A DNA stretch of 64,000 nucleotides from JACCTU01 sp963769665. Its GTDB lineage: Bacteria > Actinomycetota > Thermoleophilia > Gaiellales > Gaiellaceae. The stretch lies in contig CAVYMQ010000003.1 in assembly GCA_963769665.1 (NCBI GenBank), positions 248,001 to 312,000 of the forward strand, read 5' to 3'. The notes beneath the pieces are model-generated. The model was given only the letters and a program-made list of their open reading frames with translations, was not told the origin of the DNA and searched no databases. This document shows, one piece after another, positions 47,787-56,641 of the stretch. Position 1 is the stretch's first letter; each line of letters opens with the position of its first letter. The position numbers and the translations under genes were made by a program.

Positions 47787-49127
47787 TCACTCGAACGAGA
47801 ACAGCGGCGGCAGGGTGACCACGACCGCAGCAGCCCAAAGGGCGAACACGGGAAGGTAGGTCGTCTGCCAGCGCTCGAGTCGGTGGAGCCTGTTGCGGCC
47901 GGTGAGGAATCGCGTCGATAGCCAGGCGGCTCCCGCCAGGTTCACGAGCAGGACGAGGTTCAGCCCAAGCGCCGCCGTGCGGTTCGGCGTGAACCCGAGG
48001 TCGCCGATCCGGGCGACCATCGTCCCCAGCACCATCACGTCGAGGATCAGTGCGCTGACGACGGCCACGAGCTGGATGCGGTCCATCCAGTTCGGCGACC
48101 CCGACGGGTCGCGCGCCGACATCCCATAGAGAACGAGCGCGAGGACGACGACCAGCAAGGCGTCGAAGACGCTGACGAGGTCGCGGTCGAACGCGTCGCC
48201 CAGCCCGGTCGCTGCGTACGTGATGGCGGCGGCGGCCAACATCACCGCGAACAGCGGCGTGAAGAGCATCGTGAGCACCGGCGCCATGTTCTCCACGACC
48301 CGCTGTTTCGACTCGACGAGCCAGGCGGCCACGACGACGGCCCCCGCGGCGCCGGAGGGCAACACCCATTCGATCACCCGCTCGACGTCGACGCCCGCGG
48401 GCTCGAGGATGGCCGCCATCAGCCCGATGAGCACGCCGCCGCCGAGGGCGATCAGCACGTAGTAGATGAACCACTCGCCCGTGAAGCGGACGAAGTCCAT
48501 ACGCCGTTCGTGCGACGACAGCGTCCCGCCCATGTACGGGTAGGCGACGACGAACCACAGGACGACCACGAGGTGGGCCGCGGCGAGCATCTCGGTATTC
48601 GAGTCGACGTCCCACGGATAGCCGTTGATCACGAGTGCACTGACCGCGAACGGCGCTGCAGTCAGCAGCCAGCCGCGCACGTCGAGCTCTCGGCGGCGCG
48701 CGAAGTAGCCGGCGAGGAACGGCAGGACGAAGAGGCTCAGGTTCCGGAAGAACCAGTTCGGTTCCTCGTCCGGGAAATCGGCGGCGAGGCGCGCGATCTG
48801 GATCGCCAGAGCGGCGGCCGCACCGAACAGGAACGCCTCGAGCCAGCCGCCGGTCGCGCGGGCCGGCTCGTCGTCGCCGCTCACGAGGAGCTGCTTCCAG
48901 AGCCGGCCGCTGTGCTCGCGCGCGAACTCCCTCGACAGGCTGTCGACGTCCCCCATCCGCTTCACGGCGACCAGGAACGCCTCGTCGTCCGCGAGGCCGG
49001 CCGCGTTCAGGTCGGCTATCTGGTCGCGAAGATGGCCCTCGAGCTCGTCGACGTCGCGGCCGTTGACGCCGGGCGCGCCCGCGACGTAGGCGCGCCACTC
49101 CGCGATCTGTGATTCGACGCTCTCCAT
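47787..49127 (-). CDS. HAAS-type permease-prefix membrane protein controlled by PadR
   Basis: 446 aa from ATG 49127, overlapping the PadR stop by one base (TAATG). The N-terminal 70 residues are a HAAS/permease-prefix helical domain (VESQIAEWRAYVAGAPGVNGRDVDELEGHLRDQIADLNAAGLADDEAFLVAVKRMGD). About ten membrane helices follow (LEAFLFGAAAALAIQI, LSLFVLPFLAGYFA, LVVVLWFVVAYPYM, YYVLIALGGGVLIGLM, and so on), resembling DUF4153-type proteins. PadR plus HAAS pairs are common regulatory units for membrane stress or transport. A fragment of a close copy lies at 43434-43565. Confidence 0.85.
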   Translation of the reverse strand: MESVESQIAEWRAYVAGAPGVNGRDVDELEGHLRDQIADLNAAGLADDEAFLVAVKRMGDVDSLSREFAREHSGRLWKQLLVSGDDEPARATGGWLEAFLFGAAAALAIQIARLAADFPDEEPNWFFRNLSLFVLPFLAGYFARRRELDVRGWLLTAAPFAVSALVINGYPWDVDSNTEMLAAAHLVVVLWFVVAYPYMGGTLSSHERRMDFVRFTGEWFIYYVLIALGGGVLIGLMAAILEPAGVDVERVIEWVLPSGAAGAVVVAAWLVESKQRVVENMAPVLTMLFTPLFAVMLAAAAITYAATGLGDAFDRDLVSVFDALLVVVLALVLYGMSARDPSGSPNWMDRIQLVAVVSALILDVMVLGTMVARIGDLGFTPNRTAALGLNLVLLVNLAGAAWLSTRFLTGRNRLHRLERWQTTYLPVFALWAAAVVVTLPPLFSFE

Positions 49128-49468
49128 TACGCCTCCACCGCCGCCAGCCGCCAGACGTCGTTCAGCGCGCGCGTGACCGCTTCCCACTGCTTTCGCTGGT
49201 CCGCGAGTGCTGCTCGTCCATCGTCGGTGAGCATGTAGTACTGACGGCGCCGCCCTTCCGGCGGCGTTCGCCACTCCGTCGTCACGTACCCGAACCGACG
49301 GAGGCGATGGAGCAGCGGGTAGAGCATCCCGTCCGTCCACTCGAGCTCGCCGCCGGAGAGCGCGCGCACGCGCTTGAGGATCGCGTAGCCGTAGCTCTCA
49401 CTCTCCGCCAGGATCGCGAGCACGAGCGGGGTCGCCGATGCAGCGACGAGGTCTTTGTCGATGTGCAT
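49127..49468 (-). CDS. PadR-family transcriptional regulator
   Basis: 113 aa from ATG 49468. Winged helix: PLVLAILAESESYGYAILKRVRALSGGELEWTDGMLYPLLHRLRRFGYVTTEWRTPPEGRRRQYYMLTDDGRAAL. The GYGYAI-like helix and the YPLLHRLRRxGYV recognition helix are typical. It controls the membrane protein it overlaps. TATAGT sits 10 nt upstream. Confidence 0.94.
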   Translation of the reverse strand: MHIDKDLVAASATPLVLAILAESESYGYAILKRVRALSGGELEWTDGMLYPLLHRLRRFGYVTTEWRTPPEGRRRQYYMLTDDGRAALADQRKQWEAVTRALNDVWRLAAVEA

Positions 49469-49478
49469 AGCTCGAAGT

Positions 49479-49484
49479 ACTATA
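49479..49484 (-). promoter_or_regulatory. -10 element TATAGT for padR
   Basis: On the minus strand TATAGT (TAnnnT) ends 10 nt before ATG 49468 in an AT-rich patch (CTATGTATAGTACTTC) unusual for this DNA. The partial symmetry of that patch may also serve PadR binding. Confidence 0.45.
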
Positions 49485-49562
49485 CATAGGAGCGCAAGGT
49501 ATGCAACCGCGTCGCTCGACTAGGTCTTGACAGCGCCCCCGCGGGCCTCGCATCGTATTGGC

Positions 49563-50750
49563 ATGCCGGCTCGGACCGGGGTCATGCGCGCCGCAGCAGC
49601 TCTTGCCATGGTCGCCTGTGCGTTCGCGGGCGGCTCGACCGCGAGCTCGACTGCAACCGCGGGGTGGATCGTCCGCGACTTGGGCGCCTGCGGGAGCGAC
49701 TGCAGGGCCAACACCTACGCAATCAACGATCGCGGCCAGGTCGCAGGCTCGGCGGAAGGCATGGCATTCCTGTGGGAGGACGGCCGGTGGCTTGACCTCG
49801 GCACGCTCGGCGGCGAGTTCAGCGGAGCCGAGGCGCTGAACGAGCGCGGACAAGTGGTCGGCTCTGCGGCAACGACGGAACGTCTTGCGGGTGAGTGGTC
49901 GTTTCTCGAGGCGTCGCACGCTTTCCTCTGGTCGGACGGGAAGATGCACGACCTCGGCACGCTCGGCGGAGCAGAAAGCGACGCGGTCGGGATCAACGAG
50001 CGGGGACAAGTCGTTGGCTGGAGCGAGACGCGTTCCGGAGCCACGCGCGCGGTTCTCTGGGAGAACGGGAAGATTCGCGACCTCGGCACGCTCGGGGGCA
50101 AAGAGAGCCGCGCCGTCGCGATCAACGACCGCGGGCAGGTAGTCGGCTGGTCCGAGACGGCGAAGACCGTCGACAGACGGGCGATCATCCACGCGTTCTT
50201 GTGGGAAAACGGACAGATGCGTGACCTCAACCCCCGCCGGGGACCGGGGAGCGGCTTCGCAAGAGCCATCAACGCACGCGGCCAAGTAGTCGGCGACGGT
50301 ATCGACGGCGACGCGTTCGTTTGGGCGAACGGGAGCTCGCGCAAGATCGGCACGGACGACGACATGTCGATCGCCATCAACAGTCGCGGTCAAGTCTTGC
50401 TCCAACGATTCGATGGCGCCAAATACCGGTTCCTCGTGTGGTGGAACGGGCGGACGCGGTTCATTCGCGCAGGTTCAGCGAACGACCTCAGCGAAGGCGG
50501 CCAGATCTCTGGCGCGTTCCCAGGCGACCACGGGAGACCGACCGTCTGGACCAACGGAAAGCCCCAGGCTCTGCCACTGCTCGCCGGTCACCCGTACGGG
50601 GAAGGCGTCGACATCAATGCGCGCCGGCAGATCGTCGGCTGGAGCAGCGACGTCGACTTCGTCTACGCGCAGCGGCGCCTCGCGGGTCCGCAGATCGAGT
50701 TGATGCCGGGCCGGATCGTGCTCTGGACACTCGCTCCGGCGAGCCATTAG
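49563..50750 (+). CDS. Secreted HAF-repeat protein
   Basis: 395 aa from ATG 49563; ATG 49584 and TTG 49527 are possible. Signal peptide (MRAAAALAMVACAFAGGSTA), then repeated HAF units of about 45 residues: AFLWEDGRWLDLGTLGG, then AFLWSDGKMHDLGTLGG, AVLWENGKIRDLGTLGG and AFLWENGQMRDLNPRRG, each followed by A..IN(D/E)RGQVVG(W/S). Later repeats are more diverged (FVWANGSSRKIGT; VDINARRQIVGW). Extracellular repeat protein; function unknown. Confidence 0.9.
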   Translation: MPARTGVMRAAAALAMVACAFAGGSTASSTATAGWIVRDLGACGSDCRANTYAINDRGQVAGSAEGMAFLWEDGRWLDLGTLGGEFSGAEALNERGQVVGSAATTERLAGEWSFLEASHAFLWSDGKMHDLGTLGGAESDAVGINERGQVVGWSETRSGATRAVLWENGKIRDLGTLGGKESRAVAINDRGQVVGWSETAKTVDRRAIIHAFLWENGQMRDLNPRRGPGSGFARAINARGQVVGDGIDGDAFVWANGSSRKIGTDDDMSIAINSRGQVLLQRFDGAKYRFLVWWNGRTRFIRAGSANDLSEGGQISGAFPGDHGRPTVWTNGKPQALPLLAGHPYGEGVDINARRQIVGWSSDVDFVYAQRRLAGPQIELMPGRIVLWTLAPASH

Positions 50751-50796
50751 CGACGCCTCCTAGCTGGTGCTGCAGCGGAGCGCCGCGGGCAGAGGG

Positions 50797-52137
50797 TCAG
50801 TCGACCACCGAGTACAGCTGCCACTCGCCCGGGATCCCGCTGAGCTCATGAGCTCCACGGTCTTCGAACATCAAACCTGAGCCCGCCACCAGGTCCTTGA
50901 CGGTGCTCGAGACGAGCACTTCTCCGGGATCGGCTTTGGCCGCAACACGCGCGCCGGTGTGCACGGCGATTCCCGCCACCTTTCCGTCGATCAGCTCGCA
51001 TTCGCCGGTGTGCAGGCCGACCCGGACGTCCAGGCCGAGCTCCTTCACGGACTCGGCGATCTCGCGCGCGCACCGAATCGCGCGCGCGGGGCCGTCGAAG
51101 GCGGCGAAGAATCCGTCGCCCGCGGTGTCGACCTCACGGCCGCGGGCGCGTGCAAGCTGGCGCCGGACGAGCAGGTGGTGGCGCTCGACAAGCTCCCGCC
51201 ACCCCGCGTCGCCCACCTCGGCCGCTTTCGCGGTGGAGCCGACGATGTCGGTGAACATCACCGTCGCGAGCACGCGGTCGGGTTCCTGCACTACTGCGAC
51301 CGTCTCCCAGACGTCGCGGAGGAAACGCTCGATCTCGTCGCCGAGCGGCGGAACATCGGCGACGGCCGTGATGTGGCCGTCGATCGGAAGCTCGACGAAC
51401 GCGGCACCTGGGATCCGCCGCGCCAGGTCTCTGCCCCGCTCCACGTCGACCCAGCGGTCGCGCGTGTTGTGCAGGACGAGCGTCGGCACGCGGATGGCCG
51501 GAAGGACACTGCGGATGTCGATCTGGATGTTCATCCGATCGAGCGCTTCGAACGCGCCGGGGCTCGCGCTCTGGCGCACCATCCGCGCAAGCGCAGCGAC
51601 TTCCTCTGCGCTCGCCGTCGGCATTCCGGAGCGCGCCATCCCTTCGACCAGCGCCGACGGGTCGCCGGCGCGTTCCTCGGCGATCGCGCGCAGCGCCTCC
51701 GACTCCGTCGGCCCCCACGGATAGTCCGGCGCGCGCAGCTCCCGCGCCTTCCCGCCGTAGAGGACGAGCGCCCACGCGCGCTCGGGGTACGTCGCCGCGA
51801 AGAGCGCGCTCATCGCGACGCCCTCGGACCAGCCCACGAGTGCCGCCCGTTCGGAGCCGGCGGCGTCCATGACCGCGCGCACATCGTCCATCCGCGTCTC
51901 GAGCGTCGGAGCGCCGGCGACGCGGTCTGACATGCCCGTGCCGCGCTTGTCGAAGTGGATCAGACGTGAGAAGGACGCAAGCCGCTCGAGGAACGCGCGC
52001 GTGCCCGGCACGTCCCACCCCAGCTCGACGTTCGAGACCGCCGGCGGAACGAACACGACGTCGAACGGGCCGTCGCCGTGCACCTGGTAGGCGATGCTGA
52101 CGTCGCCGCTGCGTGCGTAGTGCGTCTCCGGGGGCAC
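50797..52137 (-). CDS. Alpha/beta hydrolase fused to a class III nucleotidyl cyclase
   Basis: 446 aa from GTG 52137 (PPETHYARSGDVSIAYQV, the usual opening of this family); GTG 52155 is possible. Residues 1-270 form an alpha/beta hydrolase: DVVFVPPAVSNVELGW, LIHFDKRGTGMSD, nucleophile ALVGWSEGVAMSALFA, acid VLHNTRDRWVDVERGRDLA, His of PIDGHITAVADVPPLGDEI. Residues 280-446 form a cyclase: metal Asp in ATVMFTDIVGSTAKAAEVG and DTAGDGFFAAFDGPARAI, then VGLHTGECELIDGKVAGIAVHTGARVAAKA. Probably makes cAMP in response to a ligand bound or cleaved by the hydrolase part. Confidence 0.9.
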   Translation of the reverse strand: MPPETHYARSGDVSIAYQVHGDGPFDVVFVPPAVSNVELGWDVPGTRAFLERLASFSRLIHFDKRGTGMSDRVAGAPTLETRMDDVRAVMDAAGSERAALVGWSEGVAMSALFAATYPERAWALVLYGGKARELRAPDYPWGPTESEALRAIAEERAGDPSALVEGMARSGMPTASAEEVAALARMVRQSASPGAFEALDRMNIQIDIRSVLPAIRVPTLVLHNTRDRWVDVERGRDLARRIPGAAFVELPIDGHITAVADVPPLGDEIERFLRDVWETVAVVQEPDRVLATVMFTDIVGSTAKAAEVGDAGWRELVERHHLLVRRQLARARGREVDTAGDGFFAAFDGPARAIRCAREIAESVKELGLDVRVGLHTGECELIDGKVAGIAVHTGARVAAKADPGEVLVSSTVKDLVAGSGLMFEDRGAHELSGIPGEWQLYSVVD

Positions 52138-52173
52138 GCCAATAGTCTCTCTCACAGACACGAAGGAGGCGAG

Positions 52174-52736
52174 ATGGGCAGCGTGGTGATCGACATGAGC
52201 ATGTCCCTGGACGGGTACATCGCAGCGCCCAACGACAATCCGGAGCAGGGGCTGGGCGAGGACGGGATGAGGCTCCACAACTGGGCGTTCGACGACCCGG
52301 CCGTGTTCGAGCGCTTCCTCGGTGACTAACCGAAGGGACCGGCGCAGTGATCATGGGCCGCCGGTCGTACGACAACTCGATCGACAACTGGGGCGGCAAG
52401 GGCCCGCTCGGCGACGTCCCGTGCTTCGTCGTCACGCACAACCCGATCGCAGACGCGGACCCGGTGTTCACGTTCGTCACCGACGGGATCGAGAGTGCGC
52501 TCGCGAAGGCGCGGGAGGCCGCCGGCGAGAAGCGGATCGGCCTCATGGGCGCGGACATCGACCAGCAGTACCTCGCCGCCGGCCTCGTGGACGAGCTGCG
52601 GATCCACGTCGTCGACGTGCTACTCGGAGGCGGTCGCCGGCTGTTCGACGTTCTCCCTGAGCGGGTCGAGCTCGAACAGACCGGGCTCAGTCGGGACGAC
52701 GACGTGACGCACCTCGAGTACCGCGTGTTGAAGTAG
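52174..52736 (+). pseudogene. Frameshifted dihydrofolate-reductase-family (RibD_C) gene
   Basis: ATG 52174 follows GAAGGAGG and reads GSVVIDMSMSLDGYIAAPNDNPEQGLGEDGMRLHNWAFDDPAVFERFLGD, then TAA. One frame over, LTEGTGAVIMGRRSYDNSIDNWGGKGPLG...VPCFVVTHN...RIGLMGADIDQQYLAAGLVDELRIHVVDVLLGGGRRLFDVL...VTHLEYRVLK continues the same domain. A single missing base at about 52327 (GGTGACTAACC) explains the break. Either a real recent inactivation or a sequencing error. An intact relative lies at 59055-59618. Confidence 0.85.
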
Positions 52737-52751
52737 TCGGGGACGGCCGAG

Positions 52752-53864
52752 TCAGCGGGCTTCGGCGTCTCTCCTCTGGGTGCTCCCTGCGGCGTGCGGT
52801 CGCGCAGCTGGTAGTTGCAGCGTGACGCGGAGCCCGCCTGCTGGTCGGGGGGTGAGCGTGAGGGCTCCGTCGTGCGCCTGAGTGATGCTTTCGACGATTG
52901 CCAGGCCAAGGCCGACACCTGCGTGCTCGGTGCGCCGGCGACCGGCGCCGCGAAGAAACGGCTCGGCAAGCGTGGAGACGAACTGAGGGGTGAGGCTCTC
53001 CCCGGTGTTCTCGACCGTGAGCGCCACATACCCGGGCCGAACGCTGGTAGTCACCCACACGGCGCCGTGCTCCGGCAGGTTGTGGACGATCGCGTTGTGC
53101 ACGAGGTTCGTCGCTACCTGCAACAGAAGTGCGTGTGAGCCGTTGGCGGGGGTCGGCGCGCCGGAGGTCTCGACGGTCAGGCCGCGCTTCTCTGCGAGGG
53201 GGAGAAGCGTTTCGGTGGCTTCTTCGGCGATGAGGGACAGGTCGACGTGTTCTCGGGTGAAGGAGCGCCCGTCGGCACGGCTGAGCAGGAGCAGAGCCTC
53301 GGTGAGGTCGATCGCTCGGGTGTTGACGGCGTGGAGGCGGTCGACGAGCTCGCCGTTGTCGCGGTTCGGATCGTTGCGGGCCACCTCGAGAAGCGTCTGC
53401 GTGATCGCCAGCGGGGTGCGGAGCTCATGGGAGGCGTTCGCTGCGAATCGCTGCTGTTCTGCGACGTGTGCTTCGAGCCGCGCGAGCATGGTGTCGAAGC
53501 TGTCGGCGAGCTCGCGGAATTCGTCGCTGCGGCCCGGTAGCTGGATCCGGTGGGAGAGCGACCCGTCCGCGGCCGCGCGCGTGGCGTCGGTGATTCGCGT
53601 CAAGGGCGCGAGCACGCGGCCGGCGACTAGCCAGCCTCCGAGCAGACCGAACACCAACAGGAACGCCATCACGGAAGCCGCGATCGGTCCGAAGTTGCGA
53701 AGGAGGTCCGCGTGGCTGTGCACGACGAAGATCACCCCCGGGTGCACGCCACGTGAAAGGGAGAAGTACCCGGCGACGAGCAGCACGGCGCCGGCGAGCA
53801 TGAGGAAGCCGGCGTAGGTGAGGGTGAGCTTGAGGCGAACGCTCAGGCCACGAGGCCTATCCAC
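52752..53864 (-). CDS. VanS-like membrane histidine kinase
   Basis: 370 aa from GTG 53864, overlapping the regulator by 8 nt. Two helices (LKLTLTYAGFLMLAGAVLLVAGYF; FGPIAASVMAFLLVFGLLGGWLVAG) enclose a very short extracytoplasmic loop of about 35 residues. HAMP (RVLAPLTRITDATRAAADGSLSHRIQLPG), HisKA with ANASHELRTPLAITQTLLEVA, and HATPase_c with NLVHNAIVHN, VENTGE and GVGLGLAIVESI. A short loop is typical of kinases sensing wall or membrane signals. Divergent vanY-like gene supports a cell-wall role. Confidence 0.93.
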   Translation of the reverse strand: MDRPRGLSVRLKLTLTYAGFLMLAGAVLLVAGYFSLSRGVHPGVIFVVHSHADLLRNFGPIAASVMAFLLVFGLLGGWLVAGRVLAPLTRITDATRAAADGSLSHRIQLPGRSDEFRELADSFDTMLARLEAHVAEQQRFAANASHELRTPLAITQTLLEVARNDPNRDNGELVDRLHAVNTRAIDLTEALLLLSRADGRSFTREHVDLSLIAEEATETLLPLAEKRGLTVETSGAPTPANGSHALLLQVATNLVHNAIVHNLPEHGAVWVTTSVRPGYVALTVENTGESLTPQFVSTLAEPFLRGAGRRRTEHAGVGLGLAIVESITQAHDGALTLTPRPAGGLRVTLQLPAARPHAAGSTQRRDAEAR

Positions 53865-54543
53865 GCGCTTCTCCGGTCCGTGGCTGCGTGTCGATGCGGT
53901 AGCCGACGCCGGCCACGGTGGCGATGATCCAGGGCTCGCCGAGGCGTTTGCGCAGTCCCGAGACCGTGATGCGCACGGCGTTGGTGAACGGGTCCGCATT
54001 CTCGTCCCACGCTCGCGCCAGTAGCTCTTCCGCGCTGACGACACCGCCTTCGGCAGCGACGAGAACCTCGAGCACACCGAACTGCTTCCTGGTCAGCGCG
54101 ACGTAGCGTCCGTCGCGATAGACCTCTCGGCGAAACGGATCCAGCCGGAGACCTGCGACCTCTCGCACGGGTGGCCTGCTGTGTGCACGCCTGCGATCGA
54201 GTGCTCTCAGACGGAGGACGAGCTCTCGCAGCTCGAACGGCTTGGTGAGGTAGTCGTCGGCGCCGAGCTCGAAGCCGGTTGCCTTGTCGTCGAGACGATC
54301 GGCAGCGGTGAGCATGAGGATCGGCATGCCGCTGCCGGAGGCGACGATGCTCTCGGCGATCTCGTCACCGGTCGGCCCGGGAATGTCTCGGTCGAGGACG
54401 GCGATGTCGTACGCGTTGACGCTCAGCAGCTCCAGAGCGGTGTCGCCGTCGCCTGCGATGTCTGCCGCGATCGCTTCCAGGCGTAAGCCATCGCGGATGG
54501 CTTCCGCCATGTAGGGCTCGTCCTCGACGATCAAGACCCGCAC
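53857..54543 (-). CDS. VanR-like OmpR-family response regulator
   Basis: 228 aa from GTG 54543. Receiver: VLIVEDEPYMAEAIRDGLRLE, phospho-Asp in DIAVLDRDIPGPTGDEI (the DRDIPG form seen in VanR/CseB-like regulators), ILMLTAADRLDDKATGFELGADDYLTKPFELREL. C-terminal OmpR winged helix: YVALTRKQFGVLEVLVAAEGGVVSAEELLARAWDENADPFTNAVRITVSGLRKRLG and IATVAGVGYRID. TAGCAT lies 6 nt before the GTG. Confidence 0.95.
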   Translation of the reverse strand: MRVLIVEDEPYMAEAIRDGLRLEAIAADIAGDGDTALELLSVNAYDIAVLDRDIPGPTGDEIAESIVASGSGMPILMLTAADRLDDKATGFELGADDYLTKPFELRELVLRLRALDRRRAHSRPPVREVAGLRLDPFRREVYRDGRYVALTRKQFGVLEVLVAAEGGVVSAEELLARAWDENADPFTNAVRITVSGLRKRLGEPWIIATVAGVGYRIDTQPRTGEARG

Positions 54544-54549
54544 GCTCCG

Positions 54550-54555
54550 ATGCTA
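54550..54555 (-). promoter_or_regulatory. -10 element TAGCAT, leaderless position
   Basis: On the minus strand TAGCAT (TAnnnT) ends 6 nt before GTG 54543 of the regulator gene. The opposite strand starts a VanY-like gene less than 90 bp away, so one short region serves both. Confidence 0.5.
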
Positions 54556-54629
54556 CGAGCTGGCGCATGTCGTCGGCATATCGAAAGGCAGATACGTGCC
54601 GGCAACAGCACGCAGCGCTGAATGGAGGA

Positions 54630-55262
54630 ATGACCTCCAGCAAACGAGTTCGGATTCGCAGGACCCGTGTGGCCGGCCTTCTCGTCCTCGTCGCGGGGAT
54701 CGTCGCGGCCCTCAGCCACCTGTTGCCGGCGTCCTCGTCCTCGACGGCGGCATTACCCATCGACGTCCTTCGCGGAGAGCTCCGCAGTGCGCTTGGCGAG
54801 GCTGACGCACTCCCGGACGGCACGACGGTCTTCGACGACGAGGCTCCGGGCGTAGCGAACCTCGATTCAGCTCTCCTCGGCGCCCTGCGCCAAGCTGCAC
54901 TGGATGCCGCGAGAGACGGGGTCGAGTTCGTCGTCGACAGTGGCCGGCGTTCGCCCGAGTATCAGAATCGACTCTTCCGGGACGCGGTTTCCGAGTACGG
55001 CTCCGAAGAGGAAGCCGCCCGGTGGGTGGCCACCGCGGAGACGTCTGCTCACGTGTCGGGAGACGCGGTCGACGTCGGGCACGATGCGTCGGCGTGGCTG
55101 TCCGAGCACGGCGCCGAGTACGGGCTGTGCCAGGTCTACGGCAACGAGCCCTGGCACTACGAACTGCGCCCTGAAGCCATCGATCACGGCTGCCCACCCG
55201 TGTATGCCGACCCAACGCACGATCCGAGGATGCAAGCGGTGACCACCGGCTCGAGCCGGTAG
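54630..55262 (+). CDS. VanY-like D-alanyl-D-alanine carboxypeptidase (M15B)
   Basis: 210 aa from ATG 54630; ATG 54567 would add 21 residues and cannot be excluded. Basic N-terminus, then a membrane anchor or signal (VAGLLVLVAGIVAALSHLL). The M15B zinc site is complete: VDSGRRSPEYQNRLF, His and Asp in TSAHVSGDAVDVG, Glu and His in EPWHYELR. Acts outside the membrane on D-Ala-D-Ala ends of peptidoglycan. Divergent from a VanRS-like pair, which probably regulates it. No vanHAX genes are nearby, so wall remodelling is more likely than glycopeptide resistance. Confidence 0.9.
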   Translation: MTSSKRVRIRRTRVAGLLVLVAGIVAALSHLLPASSSSTAALPIDVLRGELRSALGEADALPDGTTVFDDEAPGVANLDSALLGALRQAALDAARDGVEFVVDSGRRSPEYQNRLFRDAVSEYGSEEEAARWVATAETSAHVSGDAVDVGHDASAWLSEHGAEYGLCQVYGNEPWHYELRPEAIDHGCPPVYADPTHDPRMQAVTTGSSR

Positions 55263-55372
55263 AACGTGACTAGCTCGACGCGTTGACGACCTGGTTCGGA
55301 CATCCTTAGGCTGGAAAGGTCCCCGCCAGGACGGTAGTCGGGATGGCTTGTTTGTCGTGACAGACTGCCCCC

Positions 55373-56005
55373 ATGCGTGAGCTGCGACCGGGTGTCTGGC
55401 ATTGGCAATCGCCGCATCCCGGCTGGCGTGAGGAGGAGGAGTGGCCCGAGGCTGTCTCGTCTTATGGGATCGAGCTCGGCGACGATTTCGTGTTGTTCGA
55501 CCCGCTCGCCGTTCCCGACGAGCTACGTGAGCGCGCGACCGCCGTCGTCCTGACAGCGCCGTACCACGAGCGCGATGCCCGTCGACTCGGCCTCCCGGTG
55601 CACACGCCGCCGGCGGACACCTGGCAGGACTGGGTCGAGAAGTTCGGCATCGACCCCGACCGCGTGCGCGGCATGGAGAGTGAGGACCTTGCCTGGCTGC
55701 GCGCGGGCGAAGGCGAAGGACACTTTCACGGTCCCGGAGTGTGGCCTTTCGGCATCGAGGCGTACGCGGGCCGCGAGGAGAACGATCTCATCCTCTGGCT
55801 CTCGTCGGTCGGCGCGATCGTCACCGGTGACTCGCTCTCCGACCTCGGCGACGGACTGGACATCTGGATCGCCGATCGCAAGCACGTGACGCGCGACGAT
55901 GTCGTCCAACGGCTGCGTCCGCTGCTCGACCTGCCGGTCGAGCTCGTGCTGCCCGCACACGGCGAGCCGACGGATCGCGCGGCGCTCGAGCGCGTGCTCT
56001 CGTAA
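55373..56005 (+). CDS. Metallo-beta-lactamase-fold-like protein
   Basis: 210 aa from ATG 55373. RELRPGVWHWQSPHPGWREEEEWPEAVSSYGIELGDDFVLFDPLAVPDEL opens like an MBL-fold protein (LFDP in the first metal-proximal strand). The canonical HxHxDH is reduced to APYHERDARRL. Later blocks are GIEAYAGREENDLILWLSSVGAIVTGDSLSDLG and VELVLPAHGEP (terminal His strand). Partial loss of zinc ligands makes hydrolase activity doubtful. Single gene. Confidence 0.75.
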   Translation: MRELRPGVWHWQSPHPGWREEEEWPEAVSSYGIELGDDFVLFDPLAVPDELRERATAVVLTAPYHERDARRLGLPVHTPPADTWQDWVEKFGIDPDRVRGMESEDLAWLRAGEGEGHFHGPGVWPFGIEAYAGREENDLILWLSSVGAIVTGDSLSDLGDGLDIWIADRKHVTRDDVVQRLRPLLDLPVELVLPAHGEPTDRAALERVLS

Positions 56006-56063
56006 GCGGCGCCGGCAAGACTCAGAAGCTCAGGCGACGTGGCGCCTTCCTGGCCAGCGTCGA

Positions 56064-56519
56064 TCAGCGCGCCTGGAGCGCCTCGATACGCTCGAGGCTC
56101 GCAGCCGGCCACAGCTGCGGCGTGTCGTAGTACGTCACAAACGCCGGGGTCGACTCCGGCAAGGTGAGCCAGGGGACCTTCGACCGCGTGAAGATGTGCA
56201 CATCCGGTTCCACAACCGACGGACCATCGAGGGTTCCGGCGCGAACGAACAGCACACTCTTGCGTGTGTACGTGCTCCAAACCGCCGTGTCGCATTCCGG
56301 GCAGCGATAGATCTGCTGCCGCTTCGACCCGGAACGGGGAACCGGCACGCGCTTGGGCGCGCCGGCGAGCAATTCGACGCGGTCGCTCTCAATCAGCACG
56401 TTGACCGCAAACGCGCTGCCGGTCTGGCGTTGACAGTTGAGGCAGTGACAGCAGTGGACGAAGAGTGGCGGCCATCTGAGTCGGTACCGCAGCTCACCGC
56501 ACGCGCACCCGCCCTCCAT
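56064..56519 (-). CDS. GFA-family (CENP-V/glutathione-dependent formaldehyde-activating-like) protein
   Basis: 151 aa from ATG 56519. Zinc-binding Cys set of the family: MEGGCACGELRYRL, then VHCCHCLNCQRQTGSAFAVNVLIESDRVELLAG, and IYRCPECDTAVWSTYTRKSVLFVRAGTLD. Small beta-tent fold with structural zinc; enzymatic role in most members is unproven. TAGGCT 7 nt before this ATG decides it over GTG 56522. Confidence 0.92.
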   Translation of the reverse strand: MEGGCACGELRYRLRWPPLFVHCCHCLNCQRQTGSAFAVNVLIESDRVELLAGAPKRVPVPRSGSKRQQIYRCPECDTAVWSTYTRKSVLFVRAGTLDGPSVVEPDVHIFTRSKVPWLTLPESTPAFVTYYDTPQLWPAASLERIEALQAR

Positions 56520-56526
56520 CACAGCG

Positions 56527-56532
56527 AGCCTA
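56527..56532 (-). promoter_or_regulatory. -10 element TAGGCT, leaderless position
   Basis: On the minus strand TAGGCT (TAnnnT) ends 7 nt before ATG 56519. Confidence 0.45.
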
Positions 56533-56641
56533 CCCGCACTCGAACAAGGGAGGCTGGGTCACGCGTTTCGGCAGACGCCTGTGATGACGTCACCGAAGAC
56601 ACGCGGATGTTCGATGGAGCTGCGCTTGGTTTCGGCGGTGC

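Noticed and set aside
54630..55262. Glycopeptide-resistance cluster
   Set aside because: Only VanR/S/Y-like genes are present; the ligase, dehydrogenase and dipeptidase genes needed for resistance are absent.
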